From Promethearchaeota archaeon (GTDB lineage Archaea > Asgardarchaeota > Lokiarchaeia > Sigyniarchaeales > SOKP01), in assembly GCA_029838195.1 (NCBI GenBank), contig JALGVJ010000052.1, forward strand, positions 1 through 44,078: DNA of 44,078 nt, written 5' to 3'. Below are positions 9,155 to 18,671 of this stretch, one piece after another (the stretch's first letter is position 1; the number at the start of each line of letters is the position of its first letter). The notes under the pieces are model-generated. The model ran no database searches and was not told the origin of the DNA. It saw only the letters and a list, made by a program, of their open reading frames with translations. The position numbers and the translations under genes are program-made.

Positions 9155-10348
9155 TTATTTAGAGGTGCTTTTTTTTATTGGTAAAAATTTCCTTTCAAAA
9201 AAATCACGAAATTGATTAATTTCATTTGTTAGGGAATAATTTGATAAAGCATGAACACGAGCATTTTCTTGTAATCGTTTAAATGTTTGAAAATCTTTTT
9301 TCCATAATTCATGTACTTCAGAGATTTTCTTTTTTATGGCCTCTGGGGTTAATTCTTTTAAGAAAAAGGCAAATTCTTTTCCTTTTAAAATTTCTATAGA
9401 ACCAATTGTTTTGGTGCATATTATTATCATTTTTGATGCGAGTGCTTCAACTAATACCCTTCCAAAAGGTTCCTTTCGAGAAGAAAATAATAAAACATCA
9501 TTTTTTTTATAAATAAAGGATAATTTTTTGGTATCGATAAAACCATGGATTTTGATGTGAGAAGGAAATTTATTTTTTAGGTTTATTAGCTCGGATTCTA
9601 ACGGACCTTTTCCACAGAATTCAAAAAAGATATCGGTATATTCATGTTCTGATAAGAACTGCTCGATACCATTTAATAATACTTTAAATCCTTTATGTAC
9701 ATCATCAAAAGTTCCTACATAAAGAAAATTTAGAATATTATCTCTTTTTGTTTCTTCTTTTTCCTTAGAAAGAAAATTTGAAAGATCTAATCCTTCCCTT
9801 ATCAGTATTATTTTGTTGGAATTATAAAAATTTTCTAAAAATTTTTTAGCGTGAAGAGAAAGGGCATGATGATAAATGTTATGATTAAATAATTTAAAGA
9901 AAAGAATCGTCATTCGATATTTTAGGTTATATAAGGAAACTCTTTTATCAGAATGAAGGGGTTTATGGTACCCTATAATGAACGTTTTATTAGGTAGCAA
10001 AAGGCTAAAAATCATAAATAGAAATTCCGTTTTAAACGTGCTAATGAGAATATAGATGATATCACGTTTCTTAACCTCTTTATATAATTTAATAAGCTCT
10101 TTAGGAAAAATGATATCAAAAGAAGCATTAAAAATTCGAAATGTAGCAAAATTAACTCTTTTTAAATTATTAATTTCAAGAATGCTTCTTTTTTTCATCA
10201 ATCTAATATTTTTCTCTAGAACTCTATTCGTGTCAATTAAGGAAACATCATAAAATTTTTGTAATCCTTTAGTTAATTCGAGAGAAAAAAATTCTCCCCC
10301 TCTTTTATTCTCTAAAGCAAAGGGAGTAAATATTAAGACTTTATTCAT
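9155..10348 (-). CDS. GT4-family glycosyltransferase
   Basis: A GT-B glycosyltransferase of about 397 residues. It begins NKVLIFTPFALENKRGGEFF, the N-terminal GT4 loop. The donor half has FLYVGTFDDVHKGFKVLL, FCGKGPLESEL and the EX7E motif in EPFGRVLVEAL. I chose the ATG at 10348 over the in-frame GTG at 10360: the ATG directly precedes the conserved first strand and overlaps the upstream gene's stop by 8 bases (ATGAATAA), a coupling arrangement. It probably transfers a sugar in the same pathway as the GT87 enzyme encoded just upstream. Donor and acceptor are unknown. Confidence 0.88.
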   Translation of the reverse strand: MNKVLIFTPFALENKRGGEFFSLELTKGLQKFYDVSLIDTNRVLEKNIRLMKKRSILEINNLKRVNFATFRIFNASFDIIFPKELIKLYKEVKKRDIIYILISTFKTEFLFMIFSLLLPNKTFIIGYHKPLHSDKRVSLYNLKYRMTILFFKLFNHNIYHHALSLHAKKFLENFYNSNKIILIREGLDLSNFLSKEKEETKRDNILNFLYVGTFDDVHKGFKVLLNGIEQFLSEHEYTDIFFEFCGKGPLESELINLKNKFPSHIKIHGFIDTKKLSFIYKKNDVLLFSSRKEPFGRVLVEALASKMIIICTKTIGSIEILKGKEFAFFLKELTPEAIKKKISEVHELWKKDFQTFKRLQENARVHALSNYSLTNEINQFRDFFERKFLPIKKSTSK

Positions 10349-11618
10349 GAGATGGAGCACTATAAAAATATTTCAATTTAATATATTTTAGCACTTTCAA
10401 TTTATTTAACTTTTCATGATATATAATAATCAAGGAAAATAATGAAAGTAAAAGTAAAAAAATCCAACGAAGATTTACCAGTAATCCCATTAAAGAGTCT
10501 TCCGAAAATGGCAAATATTTAAAAATTGTAAAATGTGGAAACATCATGTAAATCCCAAATAGCGATAAAATTCCAATAAAAAAAAATAATTTTTTAAATA
10601 AATTTTCTTTTTCCGAATTTCTTATAAGAAATCCTGGTAAAAATAATAGATATGATAATGGAATAATAACGGTAAATGCTTTATGTGCCCAAGCTCCATA
10701 GAAAAGATAACCATAAGAAAAAATTGCGAGTTTATACTCAATTGAGAAATTTTTAGATAAAATTAAAATTATGGTTGTAATGCTTAGCATAATAACTGAA
10801 ATGGCAAAATAAATTGAATTATTTTCTACATATAACCATTCTTTAGTATAGCAAAATGGGATGGTAGATGGTCTCTGAGTAGAATTATTTCTTTCGTAAC
10901 TATTTAAAAAATCATAAATGTAATGAGGATGGACGAGAAACATGAAATTCTGTAGTAAAAAAGCTAAACTTGCCAAACCATATAGTTTAAAACTGTTTAT
11001 ATTTAATAATTCTTTCAAGGGAATGGAATAGAAGAGATATATAAAAATGATGAAAACGATTTGGGGGATATTTGCGATCGCTAACCATAAACAATTAAAA
11101 TTAATAAAATAAAACTTTAGAGACTTAAATTTTTCATCAAGGGAATATTCAATTTCTCTCCGTAAAACTAATAAAATTAATAGAGAAGATACGAATTTAA
11201 AATTATTATGATAAAAATTGGCGAATACTACATATCCATTAGAAATTAAAAGTAAAAATGTTGTTCTATGAAAGTTATTTTTAATACCTTTTAAGTAGAG
11301 AATTTTATCATATTCCCATACGTTTAAGATTAACATCAAGACATTTATTCCGAAATAAAGATATTTTGCCGTTATCAGAGGCAAAAGAGAAAATGGAATT
11401 AATAAGAAAGTTGCAAAACTAGGTAAATAATAATATCTTATAGTATATAATCTAGAAGGTTCATGTAATAATAAATAACCTGCGAGATGACGATCATCGA
11501 AATCAACACCAGGAATGTTAAAATTATATTTTAGTAATAAAAATAACGCCCAGAATAATACACACGAGAAGGAACTAATAAAATGAAAATGGTTTTTAAT
11601 ATATTTAATAATTATCAT
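10341..11618 (-). CDS. GT87-like multi-pass membrane glycosyltransferase
   Basis: A 425-residue protein with roughly ten hydrophobic segments. After the first membrane helix comes an extracytoplasmic loop with acidic residues (GVDFDDRH), as in GT-C glycosyltransferases. YYYLPSFATFLLIPFSLLP matches the family 87 (DUF2029) signature of polyprenyl-phosphate-mannose-dependent mannosyltransferases. It would add a sugar on the outer face of the membrane from a lipid-phosphate donor. It is the first gene of a minus-strand run with the GT4 (8-base overlap with the chosen start) and the phosphodiesterase. The substrate sugar is inferred by family only. Confidence 0.78.
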   Translation of the reverse strand: MIIIKYIKNHFHFISSFSCVLFWALFLLLKYNFNIPGVDFDDRHLAGYLLLHEPSRLYTIRYYYLPSFATFLLIPFSLLPLITAKYLYFGINVLMLILNVWEYDKILYLKGIKNNFHRTTFLLLISNGYVVFANFYHNNFKFVSSLLILLVLRREIEYSLDEKFKSLKFYFINFNCLWLAIANIPQIVFIIFIYLFYSIPLKELLNINSFKLYGLASLAFLLQNFMFLVHPHYIYDFLNSYERNNSTQRPSTIPFCYTKEWLYVENNSIYFAISVIMLSITTIILILSKNFSIEYKLAIFSYGYLFYGAWAHKAFTVIIPLSYLLFLPGFLIRNSEKENLFKKLFFFIGILSLFGIYMMFPHFTIFKYLPFSEDSLMGLLVNLRWIFLLLLSLFSLIIIYHEKLNKLKVLKYIKLKYFYSAPSHE

Positions 11619-12097
11619 AATTTATCATTTTTTTTTAATTTCATTAAGGGAATGTTAATATTATCATCATTTTCTAATCTTTTATAAATTCATCTTTATT
11701 TCTAAAGTTTTTCAAAAGATATATTTAAATTATTGAAAAAATCATGATCTTAGACATAACAAGCCTTAGTAGAATAATTCCTAATTTTATTTTTTTATTA
11801 ATATTTTTATTTACTTATTAAAGAATGAGGTTATTTTTCTTATATTGATGATGAGTTACATCAAAAAAGGTAAAGAAAAAGCGAATTTAATTTTATCGCA
11901 AGAATGATCATTCTACATGATAAGAATCTCATTAAATTTTTGTCATTAAAAGCATGGCTAAAAGAAGTAATTTGAAAGTGAATGGAATAATGTAATGTTT
12001 TAAATATAATCCTCCTAAACCAGAAATTTATTTATTAAAATCAAATAAAATAATTAATAAATAACTTAAAAATTAATCTACGATTCATAAAATTAAC
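11619..12097. other. Divergent AT-rich intergenic region
   Basis: This gap separates the divergent GT87-like gene (minus) and the epimerase gene (plus), so it must hold two promoters. Only very short frames occur (18-25 codons). AT-rich TATA-like runs are too many to choose among. No RNA gene was recognised. Confidence 0.4.
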
Positions 12098-13249
12098 ATG
12101 AACGAACTCATTCCAATTGAACAGGTAATTGAACGGAATCCTCGAGTAGAAGAGCTGGAATTACAAGGATTTATCATTAAACCGGATAAAATAGATGAAT
12201 ATTTAAAAGATTTCAAGAACAAGACATCAGCTTTACCAAAAAAAGAATTTTGGCAAGAAAAAAGAGTGTTAATTACAGGTATTAGTGGATTTGCCGGGAG
12301 TCACTTGGCGGAACAATTATTAGATTTAGGTTGTGAGGTTCATGGTACCATTCGACGGCATGCAGTGCCCATGCATGAAAATATTGAACATTTAAGAGGC
12401 AAGATTCATCTCCATGAGGCAGATATTACTAGTGCTGAAAGGATCTTGAAAGTATTTGAAAAAGTGGAGCCGCATGCGGTTTTTCATTTAGCAGCAGAAT
12501 CATTCGTGCCTACATCCTTTCGCGAACCAGCTCGAGTAGCATATAATAACATCATCGGGACGATTAAAATCTTTGAAGCGGCGAGAAGATCGGACAACAC
12601 CTTGGAAAGCATTCAAGTAGCGTGCAGTAGTGAGCAATATGGTTTAGTTAATCCACAAGAAGTACCCGTGAGCGAAGATTTAAAAAAAAATCCTTTTCGT
12701 CCCAGAAGTATTTATGGCACGACTAAAGTAGCAACGGAACAAATTGCGTGGCTATATCACAATTCATATGGTGTACCCAGTATTATTACCCGTGGATTTA
12801 ATCATGAAGGCCCGAGAAGAGGAATTCAATTTGTAACGAGTGTTGTACATAGGCAAATTGTTGAAATTTTAAAAGGGAAGAGGGATAAGATCGTTATTGG
12901 TAATCCTAATGCGATACGTGATTTTACTCACGTAAAGGATACTGTCAATGCTTACATTTTGGTTAGTGAAACCAAGAAATTTGGTGATCCTTATAATGTT
13001 TGTTCAGGAAAAGGTATTTCAATCGCAGATTATGTAGAATTAGCAAAACGATTACATGATATTTCTGTTAAGGTTTACGTGGACCCAAAAAGGTTGCGTC
13101 CTAGTGAAGTTCCATTGCTAATAGGAAAAAATGAAAAAATAATAAAAGATACCGGATGGCATCCAACGAGAACAATCTTAGATATCATTCGAGAAGGCGT
13201 TCAATATTTTCAAGAACATCCTGAACAATTAGGTATAGAAGCCCATTAA
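12098..13249 (+). CDS. NAD(P)-dependent nucleotide-sugar dehydratase/epimerase, GDP-mannose 4,6-dehydratase-like
   Basis: A 383-residue extended short-chain dehydrogenase. The Rossmann motif GISGFAG is at residues 61-67, HLAAES near 130, the catalytic Ser region CSSEQYG at 176-182 and the YX3K pair Y206/K210 (YGTTK). NHEGPRR further on resembles the NHTGP motif of GDP-mannose 4,6-dehydratases, the closest family I can name. It would make a deoxy or keto sugar nucleotide for the neighbouring glycosyltransferases. An unusual N-terminal extension of about 54 residues (from NELIPIEQVIERNPRVEEL) precedes the Rossmann fold and is not part of the standard enzyme. It faces the RNase PH gene convergently with only 25 bases between stops. 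Confidence 0.87.
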   Translation: MNELIPIEQVIERNPRVEELELQGFIIKPDKIDEYLKDFKNKTSALPKKEFWQEKRVLITGISGFAGSHLAEQLLDLGCEVHGTIRRHAVPMHENIEHLRGKIHLHEADITSAERILKVFEKVEPHAVFHLAAESFVPTSFREPARVAYNNIIGTIKIFEAARRSDNTLESIQVACSSEQYGLVNPQEVPVSEDLKKNPFRPRSIYGTTKVATEQIAWLYHNSYGVPSIITRGFNHEGPRRGIQFVTSVVHRQIVEILKGKRDKIVIGNPNAIRDFTHVKDTVNAYILVSETKKFGDPYNVCSGKGISIADYVELAKRLHDISVKVYVDPKRLRPSEVPLLIGKNEKIIKDTGWHPTRTILDIIREGVQYFQEHPEQLGIEAH

Positions 13250-13274
13250 AAATAGAAATAAAGAAAGAGAGAGT

Positions 13275-14003
13275 TTACAAGTTCAATACTTTTTTTTGAA
13301 TATCTATTAATTCTAAAATTCCTTTTTCTGCTAAATTAATTACTTGATTTAATTGATCCTTGCTAAAGACAGCACGCTCAGCGGTTCCTTGAATTTCGAT
13401 TAAATTTAAGTTTTCATTCATGACAACATTGATATCCACATCCACGCTTGAATCTTCTTCATAGTCTAAATCTAAAAGAATTTGATCATCTTTTATTCCT
13501 AAAGAAACAGCTGCCGTAACAACATAATCAGGAAAAGAGCTTATGCGATGTTCATTGTAAAGATAATTGATGGCATCAAAAACGGCAACAAAAGCACCCG
13601 TGATGGAAGCACATCGGGTACCCCCGTCAGCTTGAATAACATCACAATCTATTTTTATTGTATGCTCTTCTAATTTCTCGTATTCAAAGGCAGCTCTCAT
13701 GCTTCGCCCAATAAGGCGTTGAATTTCCATTGTTCGCCCTTTAATCTTACTTCTTTCCCTTTCTCTCGTATTTCGTGTTTGAGTTGCCCTGGGGATCATA
13801 TTATATTCAGCAGTTATCCATCCCATTCCTGTATCTTCTAAAAATTTTGGCACGTTATTTAATACGGAAGCCGTCACGATTATTTTTGTATTTCCTTGTG
13901 TAATTAATACAGATCCTTCAGGATATTTTAAATAGTTTCGCTGAATCGTTGTTTTCCTAATTTCATTATATTTTCTATTGTTTGCTCTAATTATACTGCG
14001 CAT
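13275..14003 (-). CDS. rph: Bacterial-type ribonuclease PH
   Basis: A 242-residue single-domain phosphorolytic exoribonuclease that would trim RNA 3' ends using phosphate. It follows bacterial RNase PH from end to end: EGSVLITQGNTKIIVTASV, GMGWITAEYNMIPRAT, TRNTRERE, GRTMEIQRLIGRSMRAA, DCDVIQADGGTRCASITGA, then EDSSVDVDINVVM and IEIQGTAE. The catalytic Arg-rich and Asp positions are kept. Archaeal exosome Rrp41 instead reads RVRYHMAPFST, so this is not Rrp41. Bacterial-type RNase PH in an archaeon suggests acquisition from bacteria; the role would be tRNA 3' maturation or rRNA turnover. It is 250 bases downstream of pheA in the same direction. Confidence 0.93.
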   Translation of the reverse strand: MRSIIRANNRKYNEIRKTTIQRNYLKYPEGSVLITQGNTKIIVTASVLNNVPKFLEDTGMGWITAEYNMIPRATQTRNTRERERSKIKGRTMEIQRLIGRSMRAAFEYEKLEEHTIKIDCDVIQADGGTRCASITGAFVAVFDAINYLYNEHRISSFPDYVVTAAVSLGIKDDQILLDLDYEEDSSVDVDINVVMNENLNLIEIQGTAERAVFSKDQLNQVINLAEKGILELIDIQKKVLNL

Positions 14004-14253
14004 ATTTTTTATACCATATTAATAAAAAATTCAATGATTTTTATCTATGTAATAACGTAATTTAGTTTTAAATTTATTTTAAAAAACAATTTTGCATTCT
14101 TAATCTTATTTTATAAGTTAACAAGTAAAAGTTTTATCAAGCTCTTCTTGTAAAAATATAATTAAATTATCTAAATAATTTTTTAAAATTTCTCCTAATT
14201 TTTTTTACCTTAGAGTTACTGGAATAAAACTTCATGTGTAAAGCTCTCTCTTT

Positions 14254-15333
14254 TTATTTATGAGGATATGAGCCTAAAATTTTATACCATATAACATTAT
14301 TTTCCATCTCTTTCAAAACTGCTTTAATTTTTTCACTTTCTCTTGAGCCTTCAAAATCCATTAAGAAAATATATTCCCATTTTCCTTTTCTTCTTGGTCT
14401 TGATTCAATTTTAAGTAAATTTATGTTAGCTTCTGCAAATAATTTAATAACACGAAATAAAGCTCCCGGCACGTGCTTTGTCACGAAAACAATGGATGTT
14501 TTAAATTTATCTCCCATGAGCCTTGATTCATTTTTTGATATGATTAAAAATCGCGTGTAATTCGAAGGTTCATCTTCAATATTGGAAGCTAAAATTTTCA
14601 TGTCATATAATTGACTTGCTATCTGAGGACCTATGGCGGCATTAGAACAATCATCCAATTCTTTAACTTTTTGAACAGCTTCAGCTGTAGAATTTACATT
14701 AATTAATTGAGCATTGGGAAAATTAGCTTTTAACCATGAATTTGTCTGAGCGAACGCTTGGGGATGGGAATAAATCGTTTGAATATCGGCTAAATTAGTT
14801 TCTTTTAGAGAAATTAGATTTTGAATTATTCGAAGCTCTATTTCTCCATAAATCAAAAGTTCTTTTTGAATCAGTAAATCTAACGTTTCCCGAACAGTTC
14901 CGTGTAAGCTATTTTCAATGGGAACTACTCCATGGCTTAAAACATTCTTTTCAATATTTTCAAAAATTTCTGAAATCGTTTTAAATGAGAAAAATTCCGT
15001 ATTAGTCATGGGGAAAAAATCTAAGGCTGCTTGGTGAGAAAAAGTACCTTTTGGTCCTAAGAATCCTACTTTATTTTTCATTTCTTGAACTGCTTTACAC
15101 GCCCCCATGATTTCTTTCCAAATTGCCTCAACTTGGGAATCATTTATCCATTTGGATTTACGTTTTAAGCGATCTAAGATTTCAACTTCTCGAGAAGGTT
15201 GAAAAATTTCCAATTTTAATGCGTTTTTAATTTTCCCGATTTCTTTAGCTAATAAAACTCTTTTTTCAATTAAATTTAAAATTCGATCATCAATTTGATT
15301 GATTTCTTCTCTTAATTTTTCAATATCTTTCAT
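14254..15333 (-). CDS. pheA: Bifunctional chorismate mutase/prephenate dehydratase
   Basis: A 359-residue P-protein that turns chorismate into phenylpyruvate, the committed branch to phenylalanine. Domains in order: AroQ-type chorismate mutase (about 1-88, LREEINQIDDRILNLIEKR); prephenate dehydratase (about 90-265, GFLGPKGTFSHQAA, PIENSLHGTV and the catalytic NYTRF); and a C-terminal ACT domain (about 275-355). The ACT domain carries PGALFRV and the ESRP motif, so feedback inhibition by phenylalanine is expected. The gene starts 24 bases after pheT, so it is very likely co-transcribed with pheS and pheT. Synthesis of phenylalanine and its loading onto tRNA would then share regulation. Confidence 0.96.
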   Translation of the reverse strand: MKDIEKLREEINQIDDRILNLIEKRVLLAKEIGKIKNALKLEIFQPSREVEILDRLKRKSKWINDSQVEAIWKEIMGACKAVQEMKNKVGFLGPKGTFSHQAALDFFPMTNTEFFSFKTISEIFENIEKNVLSHGVVPIENSLHGTVRETLDLLIQKELLIYGEIELRIIQNLISLKETNLADIQTIYSHPQAFAQTNSWLKANFPNAQLINVNSTAEAVQKVKELDDCSNAAIGPQIASQLYDMKILASNIEDEPSNYTRFLIISKNESRLMGDKFKTSIVFVTKHVPGALFRVIKLFAEANINLLKIESRPRRKGKWEYIFLMDFEGSRESEKIKAVLKEMENNVIWYKILGSYPHK

Positions 15334-15357
15334 GATACTTAATTTTCAATCATGTTT

Positions 15358-17046
15358 TTACGTGAATTTATTTAAAAATTTTTCAAGTTCAATCTCAAAC
15401 GCTACTACCGGAAATTCTAGTTTAAAATTTAAAAGGATTTCGGGATGTATTTCACCTAATTCTCCAATTTCTTCTCCATTTACTTTAATTTTACCAATTC
15501 GTCCGGAGATGTATGTAGGATTTTCCCCCGCAATAATATCATAGTGATTGTGATACCCTAAAGAAGTCAAGAGGAAATCGACGGTAGATCTTATTTCAGT
15601 ATAATCTGCATCCTCATGATAAGAAACTGCTGATAAATGAAGTTTTCGACTTGTTCCGGTCTCTTCTTTTGGTTCTAATTCAATAACATCTCCTACTTCA
15701 AAGATCCGAATAGGTTTTTCTTCAGAACGATTATATTGTAAGGTTTCCATTAGTTTTGGTAAGATTTTGGTACGTACCGTATCAAATTCTCTTGAAATAG
15801 GATTTTCTATTTGAATTACATTTTCTGGTTTATACTCTTGCTTCATGAATTCATAATGACGTTGGGAATTAGACAAAATGAAATTCATTACTTCTAGATA
15901 ACCAGCACCAATCATTATTGTTCTTATCTTGTTAGAAAGTCTTTGAGCAAGATGATATTCTCCTATACAACCTTCTCTAATTGTTGTTGGTAAATTGAAA
16001 TATCCATATCCAATAGCACATTCTTCCGTGAAGTCCACTGGATGCATGATATCGCCTCTATATGCGGGAACTAATATTTCGATGTATCCCCTTTTTTTAG
16101 ACCTTTTTGCTTCCATTCTTACTTTTTTAAAGCACTTGATCATTTTGCTTGTTGATAGTTTGATACCAATATAATCGTTAATATAATTTTCTTTTACCTC
16201 CCATTTTTTAGGAGTGAGATCGGGAGTTATTATTTTTTCTCCATCTTCATAATTTACATTTACAGCTTCGATCTTTGCGCCCATATCCGCTAAGGTGGTA
16301 GATAATATGTTTAAGGCCAAATTTATTGCTTTAAAATCGGTACCCGTGATATCTATAAATAGATTTTTTGTATCATCCGTTACCGTGGTCAATTCTCCGT
16401 TTATTATGGGAGGAAAAGATAATACTTCCTTATTTTTATCAAAAATGATAGGATATACTTCTTTTCCTTGAAGGATGTGAGCGTATTCAATACCTTTTTC
16501 ATGCAATAAGAGAATTTCTTCCAAGTTCATGGGATATCCATCTCCGTGTAAAGGAATAAAACTAACAGACTCTGGTTTCACCGCAGTATATCTAAAAGGG
16601 GGGGTTACTTTATCGAAATCATGTACTCCAATGGCCACTTTTTTACGATCCCTTCCTACGGCCCAATGTAGTTGTTCTTGTATGTTCATTAAGGTAGCAA
16701 CCTCCTCCTCATCCAAATCAATGTCTCTAATAATACCACAAACAATAAATGGTCTAACCTTCTCAATAATTTTCTCTGCTGTAAGGATTATTTTTGGAGG
16801 AGCAATTTCATAATTGGGAAGCCCCATTTCTATTTCATAATAGCCCTTGAGAGCTCGGGCAATGCCTTCCGGACTTGAAAAATCGGGTCTATTGGGATTG
16901 TATTCTACCTTAATTGATTGCTCTTCTTCGTCAATATCTTCTAAATCCAAACTGATCCATTGAAGATCATATTCTAAATCTTTAATTTCTAACTTTTTCC
17001 CGACCAATTTTTCTAATCTTTGAATTTTAAGGTCAATTGTAGGCAT
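15358..17046 (-). CDS. pheT: Phenylalanyl-tRNA synthetase beta subunit, archaeal/eukaryotic type
   Basis: A 562-residue beta subunit of the alpha2beta2 enzyme that charges tRNA-Phe, in the shorter archaeal/eukaryotic form (bacterial PheT is about 800). The start PTIDLKIQRLEKLVGKKLE and the motif YNPNRPDFSSPEGIARAL are typical of archaeal PheT. The editing domain B3/B4 lies around 80-280 (RKKVAIGVHDFDKV). B5 and the catalytic-like core follow, with RTKILPKLMETLQYN and LGEIHPEILLNF near the end. A GAGG sequence about a dozen bases before the ATG could serve as ribosome-binding site. It lies 23 bases downstream of pheS and 24 upstream of pheA. Confidence 0.96.
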   Translation of the reverse strand: MPTIDLKIQRLEKLVGKKLEIKDLEYDLQWISLDLEDIDEEEQSIKVEYNPNRPDFSSPEGIARALKGYYEIEMGLPNYEIAPPKIILTAEKIIEKVRPFIVCGIIRDIDLDEEEVATLMNIQEQLHWAVGRDRKKVAIGVHDFDKVTPPFRYTAVKPESVSFIPLHGDGYPMNLEEILLLHEKGIEYAHILQGKEVYPIIFDKNKEVLSFPPIINGELTTVTDDTKNLFIDITGTDFKAINLALNILSTTLADMGAKIEAVNVNYEDGEKIITPDLTPKKWEVKENYINDYIGIKLSTSKMIKCFKKVRMEAKRSKKRGYIEILVPAYRGDIMHPVDFTEECAIGYGYFNLPTTIREGCIGEYHLAQRLSNKIRTIMIGAGYLEVMNFILSNSQRHYEFMKQEYKPENVIQIENPISREFDTVRTKILPKLMETLQYNRSEEKPIRIFEVGDVIELEPKEETGTSRKLHLSAVSYHEDADYTEIRSTVDFLLTSLGYHNHYDIIAGENPTYISGRIGKIKVNGEEIGELGEIHPEILLNFKLEFPVVAFEIELEKFLNKFT

Positions 17047-17069
17047 GATTAATTAATTCCTCACGTGTA

Positions 17070-18602
17070 TTAATACGATTGAGTCCTCAACCATTTAATT
17101 GGATTAATATACAAATCTCGGATATCCGACCTCTGATAACGTAGCATTGCTAATCTTTCAAGGCCAAGACCCCAAGCAAGAACGCGAGTAGGGTTTCGTA
17201 TTCCCCATGGATATGTTACTTCAGGTCGAAAGATGCCCGATCCGCCCATTTCCAGCCATTCTCCTAATTTATCGTAATAGACGGCAATTTCCATACTCGG
17301 TTCTGTATAAGGAAAAAATCCTGGGCGAGTAATTATTTTTTCAAACCCCATTTTTCTATAGAATTCAGATAAAATCCCTCTCAAATCGCATAATGTAACA
17401 TTTTCATCAATGACGATACCTTCAATTTGGGTGAATTCCGCTAAGTGTGATTTGTCAACTTTTTCATTTCGAAACACTCTATCAATGGAAAATACTTTTA
17501 TGGGGGTTTTATCATTATTCATGTAATATTGGGCCAACCTTCTTATAGTAGTTGCCGTAGTATGAGTTCTTAATAATGTTTTTTGGGCAATCTCATATTT
17601 CCAATCATACCCCCAGCCTATCGACCCACAATCTCCTCCATTCTCATGGGTTCGCTTCACTGCTTCCACGCGATCTTTTTGAGGTAATTTGGCTATTTTA
17701 GGATTTTTTAAATAAAAAGTATCGTGTAATTCTCTGGCAGGATGATCTTGTGGTTGAAATAACGCATCAAAATTGAAAAAGGCACTTTCAACTAGGGGGC
17801 CTCTTATCTCCGTAAATCCCATGGAAATGAAAATTTCTCTAATTTCATTAATAATGGTAATTAAGGGATGTATTTTTCCTCCTTTTAACAAGGGGCCGGG
17901 TATTGAAACGTCAAAAGGTTTTAATTCCATGTTTTTCCATGACCCCGTTAAAATCATTTCCGAAGTAATCTTGCTTACCTGTTGCAATGTTCCTATTTCT
18001 GAAAGAGAAATGGTTTTTCCTTTTTTAGTAAGATAAATTTCACGCTGGGTCTTTTTTATTTTTTTTAATAATTTTCTCTTATTTAAAATTTCTAAATATT
18101 TCAAATCCTTTTTTGATAAAGTATCAATGTTGAGTACCGGCCTTTTTTTAAATTTATTCAAAAATTGTTCTAATTCAGTCGGAGGAAATTCTTCTTGGAT
18201 TAAAAAAATTTTATTTTTGCCGGACGCCTTGCTTTGGGCTATCCAGCGATTTTTCTTCATGTTAGAGAGACCTACATAAAAAATATTTGGTTCTAATCGT
18301 GATTTTTGTAGTAACTCATCTATAGTGATTTCCTTGAGATTTTCATTTAATAACAGATTTAATAATTGACGCTCCGGTAAACCTTTTTCTAAATAAGATA
18401 ATCCTTCCTCATTAAGGCTAACTTGATGGATCTCGCGTTCTTTAAATCCTCCTAACTTATAGGCAATTAAATCATTAACAGCGGACATTAACACTATATA
18501 ATCAATGTTCAATTCATTGGCTAATTCGGAAGCGATACAATTATCCTTCTTTTCTTGAAGTACCTTTAAAATGTCTTTTACTTGTTTTTTAAGTTTAATC
18601 AT
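17070..18602 (-). CDS. pheS: Phenylalanyl-tRNA synthetase alpha subunit, archaeal/eukaryotic type
   Basis: A 510-residue catalytic subunit of tRNA-Phe synthetase. The N-terminal ~230 residues form a series of winged-helix-like tRNA/DNA-binding modules (LKKQVKDILKVLQEKKDN, LSYLEKGLPERQL), as in archaeal and eukaryotic PheS. The class II core follows. Motif 2 is in VFRNEKVDKSHLAEFTQIEG, the HPAR segment is in QPQDHPARELHDTFYL, and motif 3 is in GLGLERLAMLRY near the end. It is the first gene of pheS-pheT-pheA. An AGTATAAAG TATA-like element lies about 35-45 bases upstream of the ATG, and stable hairpins lie further upstream. How the operon is regulated is unknown. Confidence 0.96.
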   Translation of the reverse strand: MIKLKKQVKDILKVLQEKKDNCIASELANELNIDYIVLMSAVNDLIAYKLGGFKEREIHQVSLNEEGLSYLEKGLPERQLLNLLLNENLKEITIDELLQKSRLEPNIFYVGLSNMKKNRWIAQSKASGKNKIFLIQEEFPPTELEQFLNKFKKRPVLNIDTLSKKDLKYLEILNKRKLLKKIKKTQREIYLTKKGKTISLSEIGTLQQVSKITSEMILTGSWKNMELKPFDVSIPGPLLKGGKIHPLITIINEIREIFISMGFTEIRGPLVESAFFNFDALFQPQDHPARELHDTFYLKNPKIAKLPQKDRVEAVKRTHENGGDCGSIGWGYDWKYEIAQKTLLRTHTTATTIRRLAQYYMNNDKTPIKVFSIDRVFRNEKVDKSHLAEFTQIEGIVIDENVTLCDLRGILSEFYRKMGFEKIITRPGFFPYTEPSMEIAVYYDKLGEWLEMGGSGIFRPEVTYPWGIRNPTRVLAWGLGLERLAMLRYQRSDIRDLYINPIKWLRTQSY

Positions 18603-18671
18603 GATGTTCCAAATCTAATGATCATGTAAAATTCACTTTATACTTTTTTAAATGATGCAAAAATTTAAATC

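Noticed and set aside
13275..14003. Assignment as exosome Rrp41
   Set aside because: Diagnostic blocks are those of bacterial RNase PH, and the Rrp41 YHMAPFS pattern is absent.
16529..16813. 94-codon plus-strand frame inside pheT
   Set aside because: It is antisense to strongly conserved pheT codons and has no recognisable domain, so it is a shadow frame.
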